64,000 nucleotides of DNA from Isochrysis galbana (lineage: Eukaryota; Haptophyta; Isochrysidales; Isochrysidaceae), in assembly GCA_018136815.1 (NCBI GenBank), contig JADDIW010000130.1:1-64000 (forward strand). The letters run 5' to 3'. How positions within the stretch are numbered: position 1 is the first letter of the stretch; every line of letters starts with the position of its first letter. Below are positions 46,301 through 57,448 of the stretch, in pieces. A program made the translations under genes and the position numbers. The notes beneath the pieces were generated by a model. That model was not told the origin of the DNA, ran no database searches, and was given only the letters and a program-made list of their open reading frames with translations.

Positions 46301-49300
46301 CGCTGATCCGGCCGCAGTGGGTGCTCACCGCCGCCCACTGCACAACGGATGGCGTCGGTCAGGTCGTCGTCGGGATGCACAGCAAGACGTCCGCTGACAG
46401 TTGCAAGCAAACGCGAGAAGTTGTTCAGATCATCAACTACCCTGGGTACAATAGCGCCACGTCCGAGGGCGATGTGGCGCTCTTGGAGCTCGACTCTCCT
46501 GTCGACGCGTACGCGCCGATCGACGCGCTCGACGGCTTTGGCGCGGCGCCACAGCACAAGGCTGCCGGCGAGGTGCTGACGGTCGCCGGCTGGGGCACCC
46601 TTTCTTCCGGCGGCAGCACGCCCGACGTGCCGATGGAGGTCGACGTGCCGGTCGTGAGCAATGCCGACTGCGACGCGGCGTACGGTGGTGGTTCGATCTT
46701 TGACGACATGATCTGCGCGGGCCTGCTGGGCGAGGGCGGCAAGGACTCGTGCCAGGGCGACTCTGGCGGCCCCCTCTTCGCAACGATGGCGAACGGCGAT
46801 TATGTGCTTACGGGCGTCGTGAGCTGGGGCTACGGCTGCGCTGATGCTCGGTGGCCTGGCGTGTACGCGCGCGTCTCGGCCTTCGAGGAGTTCGTGTGCT
46901 CGAACGCGGGCGTGTGCGGGTCATTGCTTCCGCCGTCTCTTTCACCGCCCGTCGCGACGCCCGCTCCGCCACCTTCACCAGTGTCGCCCTCGGCCTGCTC
47001 GAATGAGTGCATCGGGAACGCAGACTACGCGTCCGACGGCATCTGCGATGACGGCGGCCCTGGCGGCGATTACTCGGCTTGCGAGTACGGGACGGACTGC
47101 GCAGACTGCGGCCCGCGGCCGTTCTTGCCGCCGTCGCCGCCATCAATTCAATCGCCACCCGCCGCATGCATCACCCAGACGGTGCCGCCCGTGCGCCGCG
47201 GCCCGGAGGAGCGCATCGTGGGTGGTGTGGAGGTCGACCCGCCGCGCAAGTACCAGTGGCTCGTCTCGCTCCAGACCGATTCAGGCTTCCACTTTTGCGG
47301 CGGCACGCTGATCCGGCCGCAGTGGGTCCTCACCGCCGCCCACTGCACAACGAATGGCGTCGGTCAGGTCGTCGTCGGGATGCACAGCAAGACGTCCGCT
47401 GACAGTTGCAAGCAAACGCGAGAAGTTGTTCAGATCATCAACTACCCTGGGTACAATAGCGCCACGTCCGAGGGCGATGTGGCGCTCTTGGAGCTCGACT
47501 CTCCTGTCGACGCGTACGCGCCGATCGACGCGCTCGACGGCTTTGGCGCGGCGCCACAGCACGAGGCTGCCGGCGAGGTGCTGACGGTCGCCGGCTGGGG
47601 CACCCTTTCTTCCGGCGGCAGCACGCCCGACGTGCCGATGGAGGTCGACGTGCCGGTCGTGAGCAATGCCGACTGCGACGCGGCGTACGGTGGTGGTTCG
47701 ATCTTTGACGACATGATCTGCGCGGGCCTGCTGGGCGAGGGCGGCAAGGACTCGTGCCAGGGCGACTCTGGCGGCCCCCTCTTCGCAACGATGGCGAACG
47801 GCGATTATGTGCTTACGGGCGTCGTGAGCTGGGGCTACGGCTGCGCTGATGCTCGGTGGCCTGGCGTGTACGCGCGCGTCTCGGCCTTCGAGGAGTTCGT
47901 GTGCTCGAACGCGGGCGTGTGCGGGTCATTGCTTCCGCCGTCTCTTTCACCGCCCGTCGCGACGCCCGCTCCGCCACCTTCACCAGTGTCGCCCTCGGCC
48001 TGCTCGAATGAGTGCATCGGGAACGCAGACTACGCGTCCGACGGCATCTGCGATGACGGCGGCCCTGGCGGCGATTACTCGGCTTGCGAGTACGGGACGG
48101 ACTGCGCAGACTGCGGCCCGCGGCCGCTTTCGCCGCCGTCGCCGCCATCAATTCAATCGCCACCCGCCGCATGCATCACCCAGACGGTGCCGCCCGTGCG
48201 CCGCGGCCCGGAGGAGCGCATCGTGGGTGGTGTGGAGGTCGACCCGCCGCGCAAGTACCAGTGGCTCGTCTCGCTCCAGACCGATTCAGGCTTCCACTTT
48301 TGCGGCGGCACGCTGATCCGGCCGCAGTGGGTGCTCACCGCCGCCCACTGCACAACGGATGGCGTCGGTCAGGTCGTCGTCGGGATGCACAGCAAGACGT
48401 CCGCTGACAGTTGCAAGCAAACGCGAGAAGTTGTTCAGATCATCAACTACCCTGGGTACAATAGCGCCACGTCCGAGGGCGATGTGGCGCTCTTGGAGCT
48501 CGACTCTCCTGTCGACGCGTACGCGCCGATCGACGCGCTCGACGGCTTTGGCGCGGCGCCACAGCACGAGGCTGCCGGCGAGGTGCTGACGGTCGCCGGC
48601 TGGGGCACCCTTTCTTCCGGCGGCAGCACGCCCGACGTGCCGATGGAGGTCGACGTGCCGGTCGTGAGCAATGCCGACTGCGACGCGGCGTACGGTGGTG
48701 GTTCGATCTTTGACGACATGATCTGCGCGGGCCTGCTGGGCGAGGGCGGCAAGGACTCGTGCCAGGGCGACTCTGGCGGCCCCCTCTTCGCAACGATGGC
48801 GAACGGCGATTATGTGCTTACGGGCGTCGTGAGCTGGGGCTACGGCTGCGCTGATGCTCGGTGGCCTGGCGTGTACGCGCGCGTCTCGGCCTTCGAGGAG
48901 TTCGTGTGCTCGAACGCGGGCGTGTGCGGGTCATTGCTTCCGCCGTCTCTTTCACCGCCCGTCGCGACGCCCGCTCCGCCACCTTCACCAGTGTCGCCCT
49001 CGGCCTGCTCGAATGAGTGCATCGGGAACGCAGACTACGCGTCCAACGGCATCTGCGATGACGGCGGCCCTGGCGGCGATTACTCGGCTTGCGAGTACGG
49101 GACGGACTGCGCAGACTGCGGCCCGCGGCCGTTCTTGCCGCCGTCGCCGCCATCAATTCAATCGCCACCCGCCGCATGCATCACCCAGACGGTGCCGCCC
49201 GTGCGCCGCGGCCCGGAGGAGCGCATCGTGGGTGGTGTGGAGGTCGACCCGCCGCGCAAGTACCAGTGGCTCGTCTCGCTCCAGACCGATTCAGGCTTCC

Positions 49301-51915
49301 ACTTTTGCGGCGGCACGCTGATCCGGCCGCAGTGGGTGCTCACCGCCGCCCACTGCACAACGGATGGCGTCGGTCAGGTCGTCGTCGGGATGCACAGCAA
49401 GACGTCCGCTGACAGTTGCAAGCAAACGCGAGAAGTTGTTCAGATCATCAACTACCCTGGGTACAATAGCGCCACGTCCGAGGGCGATGTGGCGCTCTTG
49501 GAGCTCGACTCTCCTGTCGACGCGTACGCGCCGATCGACGCGCTCGACGGCTTTGGCGCGGCGCCACAGCACGAGGCTGCCGGCGAGGTGCTGACGGTCG
49601 CCGGCTGGGGCACCCTTTCTTCCGGCGGCAGCACGCCCGACGTGCCGATGGAGGTCGACGTGCCGGTCGTGAGCAATGCCGACTGCGACGCGGCGTACGG
49701 TGGTGATTCGATCTTTGACGACATGATCTGCGCGGGCCTGCTGGGCGAGGGCGGCAAGGACTCGTGCCAGGGCGACTCTGGCGGCCCCCTCTTCGCAACG
49801 ATGGCGAACGGCGATTATGTGCTTACGGGCGTCGTGAGCTGGGGCTACGGCTGCGCTGATGCTCGGTGGCCTGGCGTGTACGCGCGCGTCTCGGCCTTCG
49901 AGGAGTTCGTGTGCTCGAACGCGGGCGTGTGCGGGTCATTGCTTCCGCCGTCTCTTTCACCGCCCGTCGCGACGCCCGCTCCGCCACCTTCACCAGTGTC
50001 GCCCTCGGCCTGCTCGAATGAGTGCATCGGGAACGCAGACTACGCGTCCAACGGCATCTGCGATGACGGCGGCCCTGGCGGCGATTACTCGGCTTGCGAG
50101 TACGGGACGGACTGCGCAGACTGCGGCCCGCGGCCGCTTTCGCCGCCGTCGCCGCCATCAATTCAATCGCCACCCGCCGCATGCATCACCCAGACGGTGC
50201 CGCCCGTGCGCCGCGGCCCGGAGGAGCGCATCGTGGGTGGTGTGGAGGTCGACCCGCCGCGCAAGTACCAGTGGCTCGTCTCGCTCCAGACCGATTCAGG
50301 CTTCCACTTTTGCGGCGGCACGCTGATCCGGCCGCAGTGGGTCCTCACCGCCGCCCACTGCACAACGGATGGCGTCGGTCAGGTCGTCGTCGGGATGCAC
50401 AGCAAGACGTCCGCTGACAGTTGCAAGCAAACGCGAGAAGTTGTTCAGATCATCAACTACCCTGGGTACAATAGCGCCACGTCCGAGGGCGATGTGGCGC
50501 TCTTGGAGCTCGACTCTCCTGTCGACGCGTACGCGCCGATCGACGCGCTCGACGGCTTTGGCGCGGCGCCACAGCACGAGGCTGCCGGCGAGGTGCTGAC
50601 GGTCGCCGGCTGGGGCACCCTTTCTTCCGGCGGCAGCACGCCCGACGTGCCGATGGAGGTCGACGTGCCGGTCGTGAGCAATGCCGACTGCGACGCGGCG
50701 TACGGTGGTGGTTCGATCTTTGACGACATGATCTGCGCGGGCCTGCTGGGCGAGGGCGGCAAGGACTCGTGCCAGGGCGACTCTGGCGGCCCCCTCTTCG
50801 CAACGATGGCGAACGGCGATTATGTGCTTACGGGCGTCGTGAGCTGGGGCTACGGCTGCGCTGATGCTCGGTGGCCTGGCGTGTACGCGCGCGTCTCGGC
50901 CTTCGAGGAGTTCGTGTGCTCGAACGCGGGCGTGTGCGGGTCATTGCTTCCGCCGTCTCTTTCACCGCCCGTCGCGACGTCCGCTCCGCCACCTTCTTTG
51001 ACTCCCCCGCCCTCGCCACCGCCACCTTCGCCACCCTCCCCTCCTCCATCACCCCCACCTGCCAAACCTCTCGCAGTCGGTCTCGAGGGCAAAGCTGAAA
51101 GTCCGGCTGGCCGGCGTGTACGTGCACGCATGATTTTGGACGCCTCGAATCTCGCCGGTAATTCTGTCGATCCAATTTATGACGCTCTCCAAGACAATGA
51201 GAGCACCGCGCAGATTTACCTTGTGGATGAAATCACTGGAAGCAGACTCGACAGCGACATATTGGTTCCATTTTGTTTCACGCCTTGCGAGGTTGGTGAG
51301 GGTGCAACTTCCACGACGCTTTCGCTGTTGGGTCCTGTTGGCAGAGGAGAGCTGGTGCGCACGTTGCCTCTCATCTCTGACGCCAATCAGACGCAGGCAG
51401 AGGCAAATGGCAATCTGGACATTGTGACTTACACCTATGCTTACGAGCTTATCGTTGAGCTCCACAGCGCTCGCATCGTGCCGAAGGGCCAAAGTTTGGA
51501 AGAAACCGCATCATTTCTTGAAGCAGATTTCACGCGGAAAGTTACGGACATGGCCAGCGGATTGGGACTTGGACTCATATCGACATCAACCCGGGTCATT
51601 TTCCCACCGAGGCCACCACCGGCATTACCACCCTGGCCTCCCTCGCCACCGCCGCCCTTGTCGCCACCGCCTTCACCGCCGCCGCCCACATCCCCTCTAG
51701 CGTTCTCGCCAACGCCATCACCTCCACCACCTTCATTTCCACCGTTTCGCCCTTCTTTTCCTCGTTTATTGCCACTTTCACCGCCACCTGCATCGCCTCC
51801 CCAACTCCCCGTCGGTGCTCCGGCACGCCCACCACTACCACCCTCCCCTCAGCCACCGTCCTCGGCTCCCTCGCCTCGCACGGACCCATTCGGATCGTTT
51901 TCTACTTGTCTGTGA
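43346..51915 (+). CDS. Secreted M11 metalloprotease fused to six trypsin domains, copy C
   Basis: Exons 43346-44328 and 44466-51915 give 8433 nt, 2810 residues, intact. The signal peptide is short (MRGLLALLVGLLGG) and the first Met lies right after a GA tract. The M11 domain keeps HEFGHNLGLYH and SSGLMG. Six Cys-rich/trypsin units follow, all with the His/Asp/Ser triad, S1-pocket Asp and PEER|IVGG activation site. Unlike A and B, there is no extra Cys-rich module after the last trypsin, no CSCGECC domain, and only short PPPSPPPP linkers. The ~170-residue C-terminal domain is present but diverged (begins AVGLEGKAESPAGRR), and the end is a Pro-rich tail finishing in SFSTCL. Likely secreted or wall-bound. 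Confidence 0.9.
44329..44465 (+). other. Intron of copy C, inside the M11 domain
   Basis: GCACGG|GTGAGC donor and ACATGGCAG|GTTCAAC acceptor; 137 bp, phase 2. Homologous to the introns of copies A and B, with small changes. Confidence 0.9.
44971..50995 (+). repeat. Tandem array of six Cys-rich/trypsin units, copy C
   Basis: Units start at about 44971, 45988, 46993, 47998, 49003 and 50008 (period 1005 bp; the first unit is 12 bp longer in its linker, PLPDPPSGACLAQ). The linker after the Cys-rich module alternates between PLSPPSPPS and PFLPPSPPS in units 2 to 6, suggesting that a two-unit block was amplified. Units 5 and 6 share ASNGICDD instead of ASDGICDD. Confidence 0.95.
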
Positions 51916-52013
51916 AATCACCACCCATTCTTCACACTCACACTTTCGTATACTATTCACTATTCACTATTCCGTAGCTGATAACAACTATAGTTATAGT
52001 TTCAATGATCCAA

Positions 52014-52175
52014 CTATCAGTAAACTGATAGGGTCATGGAGCGCACGCCGCCTCCCGCCCTCGCTGCCACGGCCCTCGCCGCGAGGATGGACGAAGCTTT
52101 CATGGACACGCCGCTGTCGCCGAAGCGACCGCGCCAGGACGACCACCCACACTCCAAACCAAGCCTCAGGTAGTG
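52014..52175 (+). mobile_element. Retroposon 5' end with hairpin (MERTPPPALAA family)
   Basis: Two hairpins in series: AACTAT-AGTT-ATAGTT (51986-52001) and CTATCAGT-AA-ACTGATAG (52014-52031). ATG 52036 opens MERTPPPALAATALAARMDE, continuing to DTPLSPKRPRQDD and a stop at 52171-52173. Same family as 16806-16945 and 32504-33077. Confidence 0.75.
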
Positions 52176-52316
52176 CACCGAGGCCAGACCCCGGAAACCA
52201 AAGAAAAAGGAACGAAGGGGGGCAGGGGAAGAGGTGGAGGAAGGGAAGATAAGGGCGGTGGAAGTAGAGACCCAATAGGTGTGTAGCCCTGAGCCCTGAA
52301 TCTACAGATATTTTTT

Positions 52317-52722
52317 TTTAGTTTCAATGATGCCGCCCCCCTCCCAGCCCCCCGCAGTCACGACGCCCCAACGGGGCCGCCCCAAGCCGCCGAAGCACTC
52401 GCAGCGCAGGCCGCTGTCCCAACCTGTTGCGGGTAGGGGGGGTTTCCTTGTCGCATCCGCGATCGACTTCAAGGTCGTTTGCCTTCATTTGGTACCCCTC
52501 GTTTCCAAATACGCGATGCGCCGGCACAAAAAAAAATCTTCTAGTATTTGAGCAAAGGCACCCACCTCACAGTGCTCAACCATGTCTATAAATGGAATGT
52601 CGCCTGATGATGTAGTAGTACGCAAGCGATTGCAATGGATCATAAGAAAGATGGACGAGAACTTCAAAAAATTCATCACACCTCTCTTTCCGCCATATGC
52701 CAATTCTTTTTTAAATTATTAA
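52317..52722 (+). pseudogene. Chimeric retroposon remnant: LINE ORF1 start joined to truncated copy of the 33068 gene
   Basis: 52327 opens MMPPPSQPPAVTTPQRGRPK, the LINE-A/B ORF1 start. At 52427-52441 it changes at GTTGCGGGTAGGGGGG. From 52448 it carries TGTCGCATCCGCGATCGACTTC-type sequence, then a stretch 90% or more alike to 32962-33185. That stretch includes ATG 52582 and the first ~47 codons of the unknown second ORF, ending at TAA 52720-52722. Confidence 0.65.
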
Positions 52723-53509
52723 TGTTATATCCTAGCCAACCCCACTAGCTAATTGGACACAACTTTTCAATCCCGGAATCCCGCCATGCCTGACGAGCCA
52801 GGTGTCCGAATGGTACCGGGGGGAGGGGGCACTGCCCCCTCCCCTCGATATTTGTCCTCCCCCCAGTGCATGCACCGACCCTGCGCACCCCAGCACACCC
52901 TCTCCTCGAGGCCACGCTGGGGGAAAACCCCTTTCGGGTAAAACAACGCAAGGGGGGGGGGGGGGCACTCGTGAGTTTAGGGGCCTAGAGCGCTAATCTC
53001 CCTCGCGCAGGCGAGTGGCCGCGACGAGCCGCGGCCCTTCCCTCCTGGCTCTGGCGCCCCCGTCTTCTCTTACCCAAATAGTTCGAGAAGACACGTAAAC
53101 ACCGGAGGGGAGACCGGGGAGAGCTGCCGCTCCCCCCTCCCCTCCCTCTTCCCTTTTCCTCCTCTCTTCCCTGCGGCGGGGGCCCATGGCGCGCGCTTGC
53201 GGCCCCTCTCCAGGTCCCCAGAATAAAAAATACTACTTACAACTGGGAATATCGGCGGCTGCACTGAGCCGCTGGCCGATGCCGCACGCCGACGCAGGTG
53301 AAGACGCAGGTGAAGATGTCCCAGCAGGCCCTGCAGAGACCCCGGCAGAGCCCGGGGGCGGGCGGGCGGGTCATCTGAGCGCCCCGGCTTGCATTAATGG
53401 TCATGTCTCGGGCCTAGGCTCCTTCAGACGGCGAAGGGGTAGCGTTGCGCACTCCCGGGGTTGCTGGAGTGCTGCAGCGGCAAACTGCGAGGATGCTGCT
53501 GAGGCCGTA
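52723..53509. other. Intergenic, no gene recognised
   Basis: Contains a G12 run near 52955 and pyrimidine-rich stretches (53130-53170). Short open frames show no recognisable motif. Confidence 0.4.
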
Positions 53510-54395
53510 GAGGTCGCCAGTCGAGCGTCTTCTCCGTGAAGGTGTGGCAGAAAGTCTCCACTTGACAAGAAAGCTGTTCATCCGGGTAGGAGAAGAGGTG
53601 TTCACCCAGCACCTCCAAATCAATGTGCCCGCCAGAGGCGGTTGGCACCTGGCCAACCTTCATCAGGAGTTGCACGTCACTTGGGGTGCCCGCGGTGCCG
53701 CGCACGTAATGCCGAAAGATATTGCCGAGGCGGCGCAGCTTGTTCTGCGCCCTAGCCGATCGCCTGAGTCTCTAGCTCAGGTGCTCCCTATCCACTTCGA
53801 CGAAATTTGTGTCACACTCAGAGACGTAAGGCGTGACGTCGAGGCCGTGCGGACCGACGGCATCTCGCCTCCTCGTGTCGTGATTATCAGCGAGACGAGT
53901 GGAGTAGTCTCGTCCATGTTTTTGCTTGCTGGCGCTGATGTGGCGACGTGCGATTTGTTTCCGTCCGACGTCGACTACGTTCCGCACTTCGAAGGGGACG
54001 CGGATCTCGTCCAAGACCTCGGATGGGACTTGATTATCGCGCACCCGCCGTGTACCTATCTCTCGAACGCTGGCTTAAGGTGGATCCACTCCAACCCGCA
54101 GCGCATGTCCGATACGATCTCCGCCGCAAAGCAATTCCGCCGTCGCCTGAACGCCAGGGCTCCGTTTCTAGCGGTGGAGAACCCGAAAATGCACCACTAC
54201 GCCAAATCGCTACTCGGGGGTCTCGAAGCTACGCAATATGTCCATCCATGGCAACATGGAACGGGGCACACTAAGGCTACGGGACTCTACCTTTCGCCCA
54301 ACCTTCCTCCGCTCATGCCGACTTGCATTGTTCCTGGTCGCCAGCCTAGCCTATTAGTGATTAGTCGTCCAAAACCCCTGATTACTAGCCGATGA
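53510..54395 (+). CDS. DNA-methylase-like protein (phage/large-virus type), orphan
   Basis: Open after TAG at about 53507 to TGA 54393-54395; there is no clear ATG at the 5' end, so it is probably a fragment of a longer product. The C-terminal half has LAGADVATCDLFPSDVDYVPHFEGD, then DLIIAHPPCTYLSNAGLRW and AVENPKMHHYAKSLLG. This PPCTYLSNAG...ENP pattern is that of small C5-cytosine-methylase-fold proteins common in phages and large algal viruses. The N-terminal ~90 residues are unrelated and unrecognised. It ends about 40 bp before transposase coding begins. Could be cargo of a mobile element; activity unproven. Confidence 0.6.
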
Positions 54396-54437
54396 ATAGC
54401 TTAGAGGCTATTAATCGATTAATAGCTTTAACCGAGC

Positions 54438-55301
54438 CCTAGCCTTGGCGTAGTTGGTAAGTCGACAAAGCCCGCTCTCACAGATGCCATGCGCGCATCC
54501 CGTCTTGCATGGGCAGAGGCAAACCTACACAACAATTGGGACCTGCATGTGGACCTCGATGAAAAGTGGTTCTATGTGTACACTCATAGCGGTAAGTTGA
54601 AGCTGCCACCTGGCGTCAAGAAGCCAAAACAAAGACTGGCATCTAAGCGGTTCATTGGAAAAGTGATGCTGTTGTGTGCGATCGCTCGTCCTTGTGCGGA
54701 ACACAACTTTGATGGGTTGGTGGGCATTTGGCGTGTGTGTGAGCGTGTGCCTGCCAAGCGCGGCGACAAGCGAACAGGTTTGAAAAGGGGCGATTTGAGA
54801 ACGATAGATGTGTCGATGGATGCGGACAAATTCGAATCTATGATGAGAGAGCAGGTGATACCGGCAGTGCGACAGAAGCTTCGTTGGGCGTCTCGCGTCT
54901 TCATCCAAATGGATAACGCGACTCCCCACAAAAGCAAGAGCAAGAACCCCAAGGAAACTTTAGAGGCTCGCCTTAAAGGTGTACTCAAAGCTCCTCGCGT
55001 GCACAACCGTCGTGCTGGCCCAGAGATTGTTTTGTTTCCGCAAGTGGCGAACTCCCCCGACACGAACGCCTGTGATCTGGGGTTCTTCAAGTCGCTAGAC
55101 TCACGGTTGCCCAGGTGTCGCAACTTCAATTTGGACAAATTCACCGAGCAGTGTGAGCAAGCATTCAATGAATACCCCTCTGAGAAACTTAGTGCTCTCT
55201 TCAATACCAAAAGCATGGTGTTGGCGCGCATCGTTGAGGTGGATGGATCGAATGAATATGATTTGCCACACTGCCGTGATGTGCTCGAGGACACTGAATA
55301 G
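54438..55301 (+). pseudogene. Tc1/mariner-type transposase, 5'-truncated
   Basis: The first ATG is 54489, but the open frame and family-like sequence (STKPALTDAMRASRLAWA) start upstream near 54438. Catalytic acidic residues are visible: Asp in HVDLDEKWFYV, Asp in VFIQMDNATPHKS, and Asp in NSPDTNACDLGFF. This is the DDD form seen in stramenopile-type Tc1/mariner elements. The N-terminal helix-turn-helix region that binds the inverted repeats is absent, and no terminal inverted repeats were found. The core is otherwise uninterrupted over ~270 residues. It sits directly after the methylase-like ORF. Confidence 0.8.
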
Positions 55302-55617
55302 AACACCTTTCTTTGTGACCTTGTCTATTGGTGTGAACCACACAGTTGAGAGGAAACAAAATGTTGGTGTCAAGCCCCAATGTACCCTCTCCCCTCTCAT
55401 GTCCTTGGCGGGGCTCCAATGTTAGTGTCTAGCTAACTATACACTGTTTTAAGCCTCCCTGACGTCTGAGTAATGGAACGGAGGTAGTAGAAGATAGAAG
55501 CGTGGCCCGGGGTGTTCTTTTTTCTCTCTCTCTCCCGGCGGGGGGTTTTGTTTTCAACCCCCCCCCCCTCCGATTTGACCGTGTCTTCTCCGCCAGCGCC
55601 TTTAATTTTTGCTCCGC

Positions 55618-55649
<32 letters not shown>

Positions 55650-55656
55650 GTCTCTT

Positions 55657-55687
<31 letters not shown>

Positions 55688-55904
55688 TCTTTTCTCTCTC
55701 TCTCTTCTCTCTCTCTCCCTTTTCCTCTCCATCTCTCTCTCTCTCTCTACCTACCTACTATCTGTCTCTCTGCCTCTGCTTCAGAATCTTTCTTCTTCTT
55801 CTGCGTCCGTCTCTTCTCTCTCCTCTCCATTCTTTCCTCTCTCTTCCCGCGCTCTCCCCCCTCTCTCTCTGCACCCCCCGTCGTCTACTGCTACCTCCTA
55901 CCTA

Positions 55905-55943
<39 letters not shown>

Positions 55944-56523
55944 CCCCGCGTCTTGTCTTCGCTGGCCGATGGCCCCCTTCACCTTTTATCTATTTTCTCT
56001 CTCATCTATTCTCTCACCGCAGCCTCCCACTTGGCCCTCTCTCCCTCTCTCCCTCTCCCTCTCTCTCTCTCTCTCTTCTCTCCCTCCCTCTCCCTCTCTC
56101 CCTCCCTCTCTCTCTTCTCTCTCTTCCCTCTCTTTATTCATCTCTCCCTTCTGGGTGGGTGGCTCTCGAGCGCGAGCTCCTCCCCTTGTGTATCAGGAGG
56201 AGAGAATGAGGAGGACCAGAGATTTACATTAGAACCGCAGGAAGAGAGAGAGATCTGGGCGCGTGGGCCACCCACCAAAATTCGATGAGAAAGGGCCACC
56301 ATCATCCCACATCGCCTGCCGTTTCACGTAATTGTACCGCCTCCTCTTCTCCTCTTTCCCCCCTCCTTCTCTCATACCCTCACTTCTGGACTCTCTCCGA
56401 TGGTCTCGCCTTCTTTTCTAACGAACTCACTGCCCAAACACCTCTTACTCTCTCCCCCTCCCTCCCTCTCTTCTCCCTCCCTCCCCCCCTCTCTCTCTCT
56501 CTTCCCTCGCAATCTCAGCTCTA
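55302..56523. repeat. Pyrimidine (CT)n-rich tract, ~1 kb, upstream of lumen-protein gene
   Basis: 55520-56150 and 56340-56520 are almost pure C/T on plus, with interspersed short mixed segments. All long open frames here (Ser/Leu/Pro- or Arg/Glu-rich) are products of the repeat. It may act as promoter or leader for the gene at 56524. Confidence 0.85.
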
Positions 56524-57448
56524 ATGGCCAAGGTGCGCTCAGCGCAGAGTGGGAACAGGGGGAATCTCTCCCCTCCCGCCCTCCTTCCTGCGCGATGCCC
56601 AGCGGCTGGGGGGTTGACCACGCGGACCTCCCGGGACCAGGCGACCCCCCTTGCCATTGGATGCGCCCTTCCAGCTCCGCTGGGAAACCCCACAGACCAC
56701 CGAAGGCCTTTGGGCGCCTCAGCGCTGCCGGCAGAGAGAAAGGAGAGAAGGGGAGAGGGGGAAGGTAGAGAGAAGACCGGGGGGAGAGGGCGAGAAGATA
56801 GCGACGATGTGTCTTTCTGTTCTCGCCCCGCATGCGCTCATCCGAGATGAAGAGGAGAGAGGGAGAGAGAAAGGGCTATGTCCCACGCTTGCTGTTGCGA
56901 GAGGCACGGTGGCTGAGCTCTTTCCCTTCCCTCGTGGTCCTCCGCAGCTTCTCTTCCTCCTCATTGGCGTCCTTGCCTCCGTCGTCTCCGGCCTCGTCGT
57001 CGGAACGGCCGCGCGCTCCGCCGTTCGTGCGGAGCAGCCCGCGATGTCTGAGTCGCGCCGCTCAGTGCTCGCTGCTGCTCTCTTCCTGGCTCCCGCTGCC
57101 GCCTCCGCCATGACCATCCCCGGCGTCAACGCCCCTGGCCTCGTTCCCGCCACGAAGAAGTCGGTTGGCCCGAAGCCCGAGTGGGACTCGTTCCGGGACA
57201 CCTCGCACTTCTGGTCGTCGGAGGGGGTGAGAAGCATGCTCGCCCCATCGTACAATCTATCGTCACTGCCCAAACAGCCCGATGTCCTGATTCATGGTGC
57301 CACCCGGAGCTGTCGCTTTGAGCCAGCATGTGCATTCGACAAGCTCACACCCGCCCCGATCCCGCAGATTATGAACTCGGTGCCGAAGGTGAAGGGCATC
57401 GTCACGCCGAAGACGCCGGTTGGCTACGGCGCCCCCCCGAAGAACTAA
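56524..57448 (+). CDS. Probable thylakoid-lumen protein with two-part plastid targeting leader
   Basis: Proposed exons 56524-56532 (ATG GCC AAG), 56948-57226 and 57368-57448, all phase 0. Joining exon 1 to exon 2 yields MAKLLFLLIGVLASVVSGLV, a good ER signal peptide. It is followed by a short transit-like stretch (TAARSAVRAEQ), then SRRSVLAAALFLAPAAASA, a twin-Arg lumen signal. The mature part is small (IPGVNAPGLVPATKK, EWDSFRDTSHFW) and ends TPVGYGAPPKN. The second intron (57227-57367, GTGAGA...CCGCAG) is 141 bp without stops, so it may instead be coding. The layout predicts a nuclear-encoded lumenal protein of a secondary plastid, possibly photosystem-associated. I do not recognise the family. 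Confidence 0.6.

Noticed and set aside
54441-54470. tRNA A-box-like TGGCGTAGTTGG
   Set aside because: No B box or cloverleaf follows, and the sequence reads in frame into the transposase.
55433-56288. Ser/Leu-rich and Arg/Glu-rich open frames
   Set aside because: Products of CT/GA simple repeats with no start context or conserved motif.
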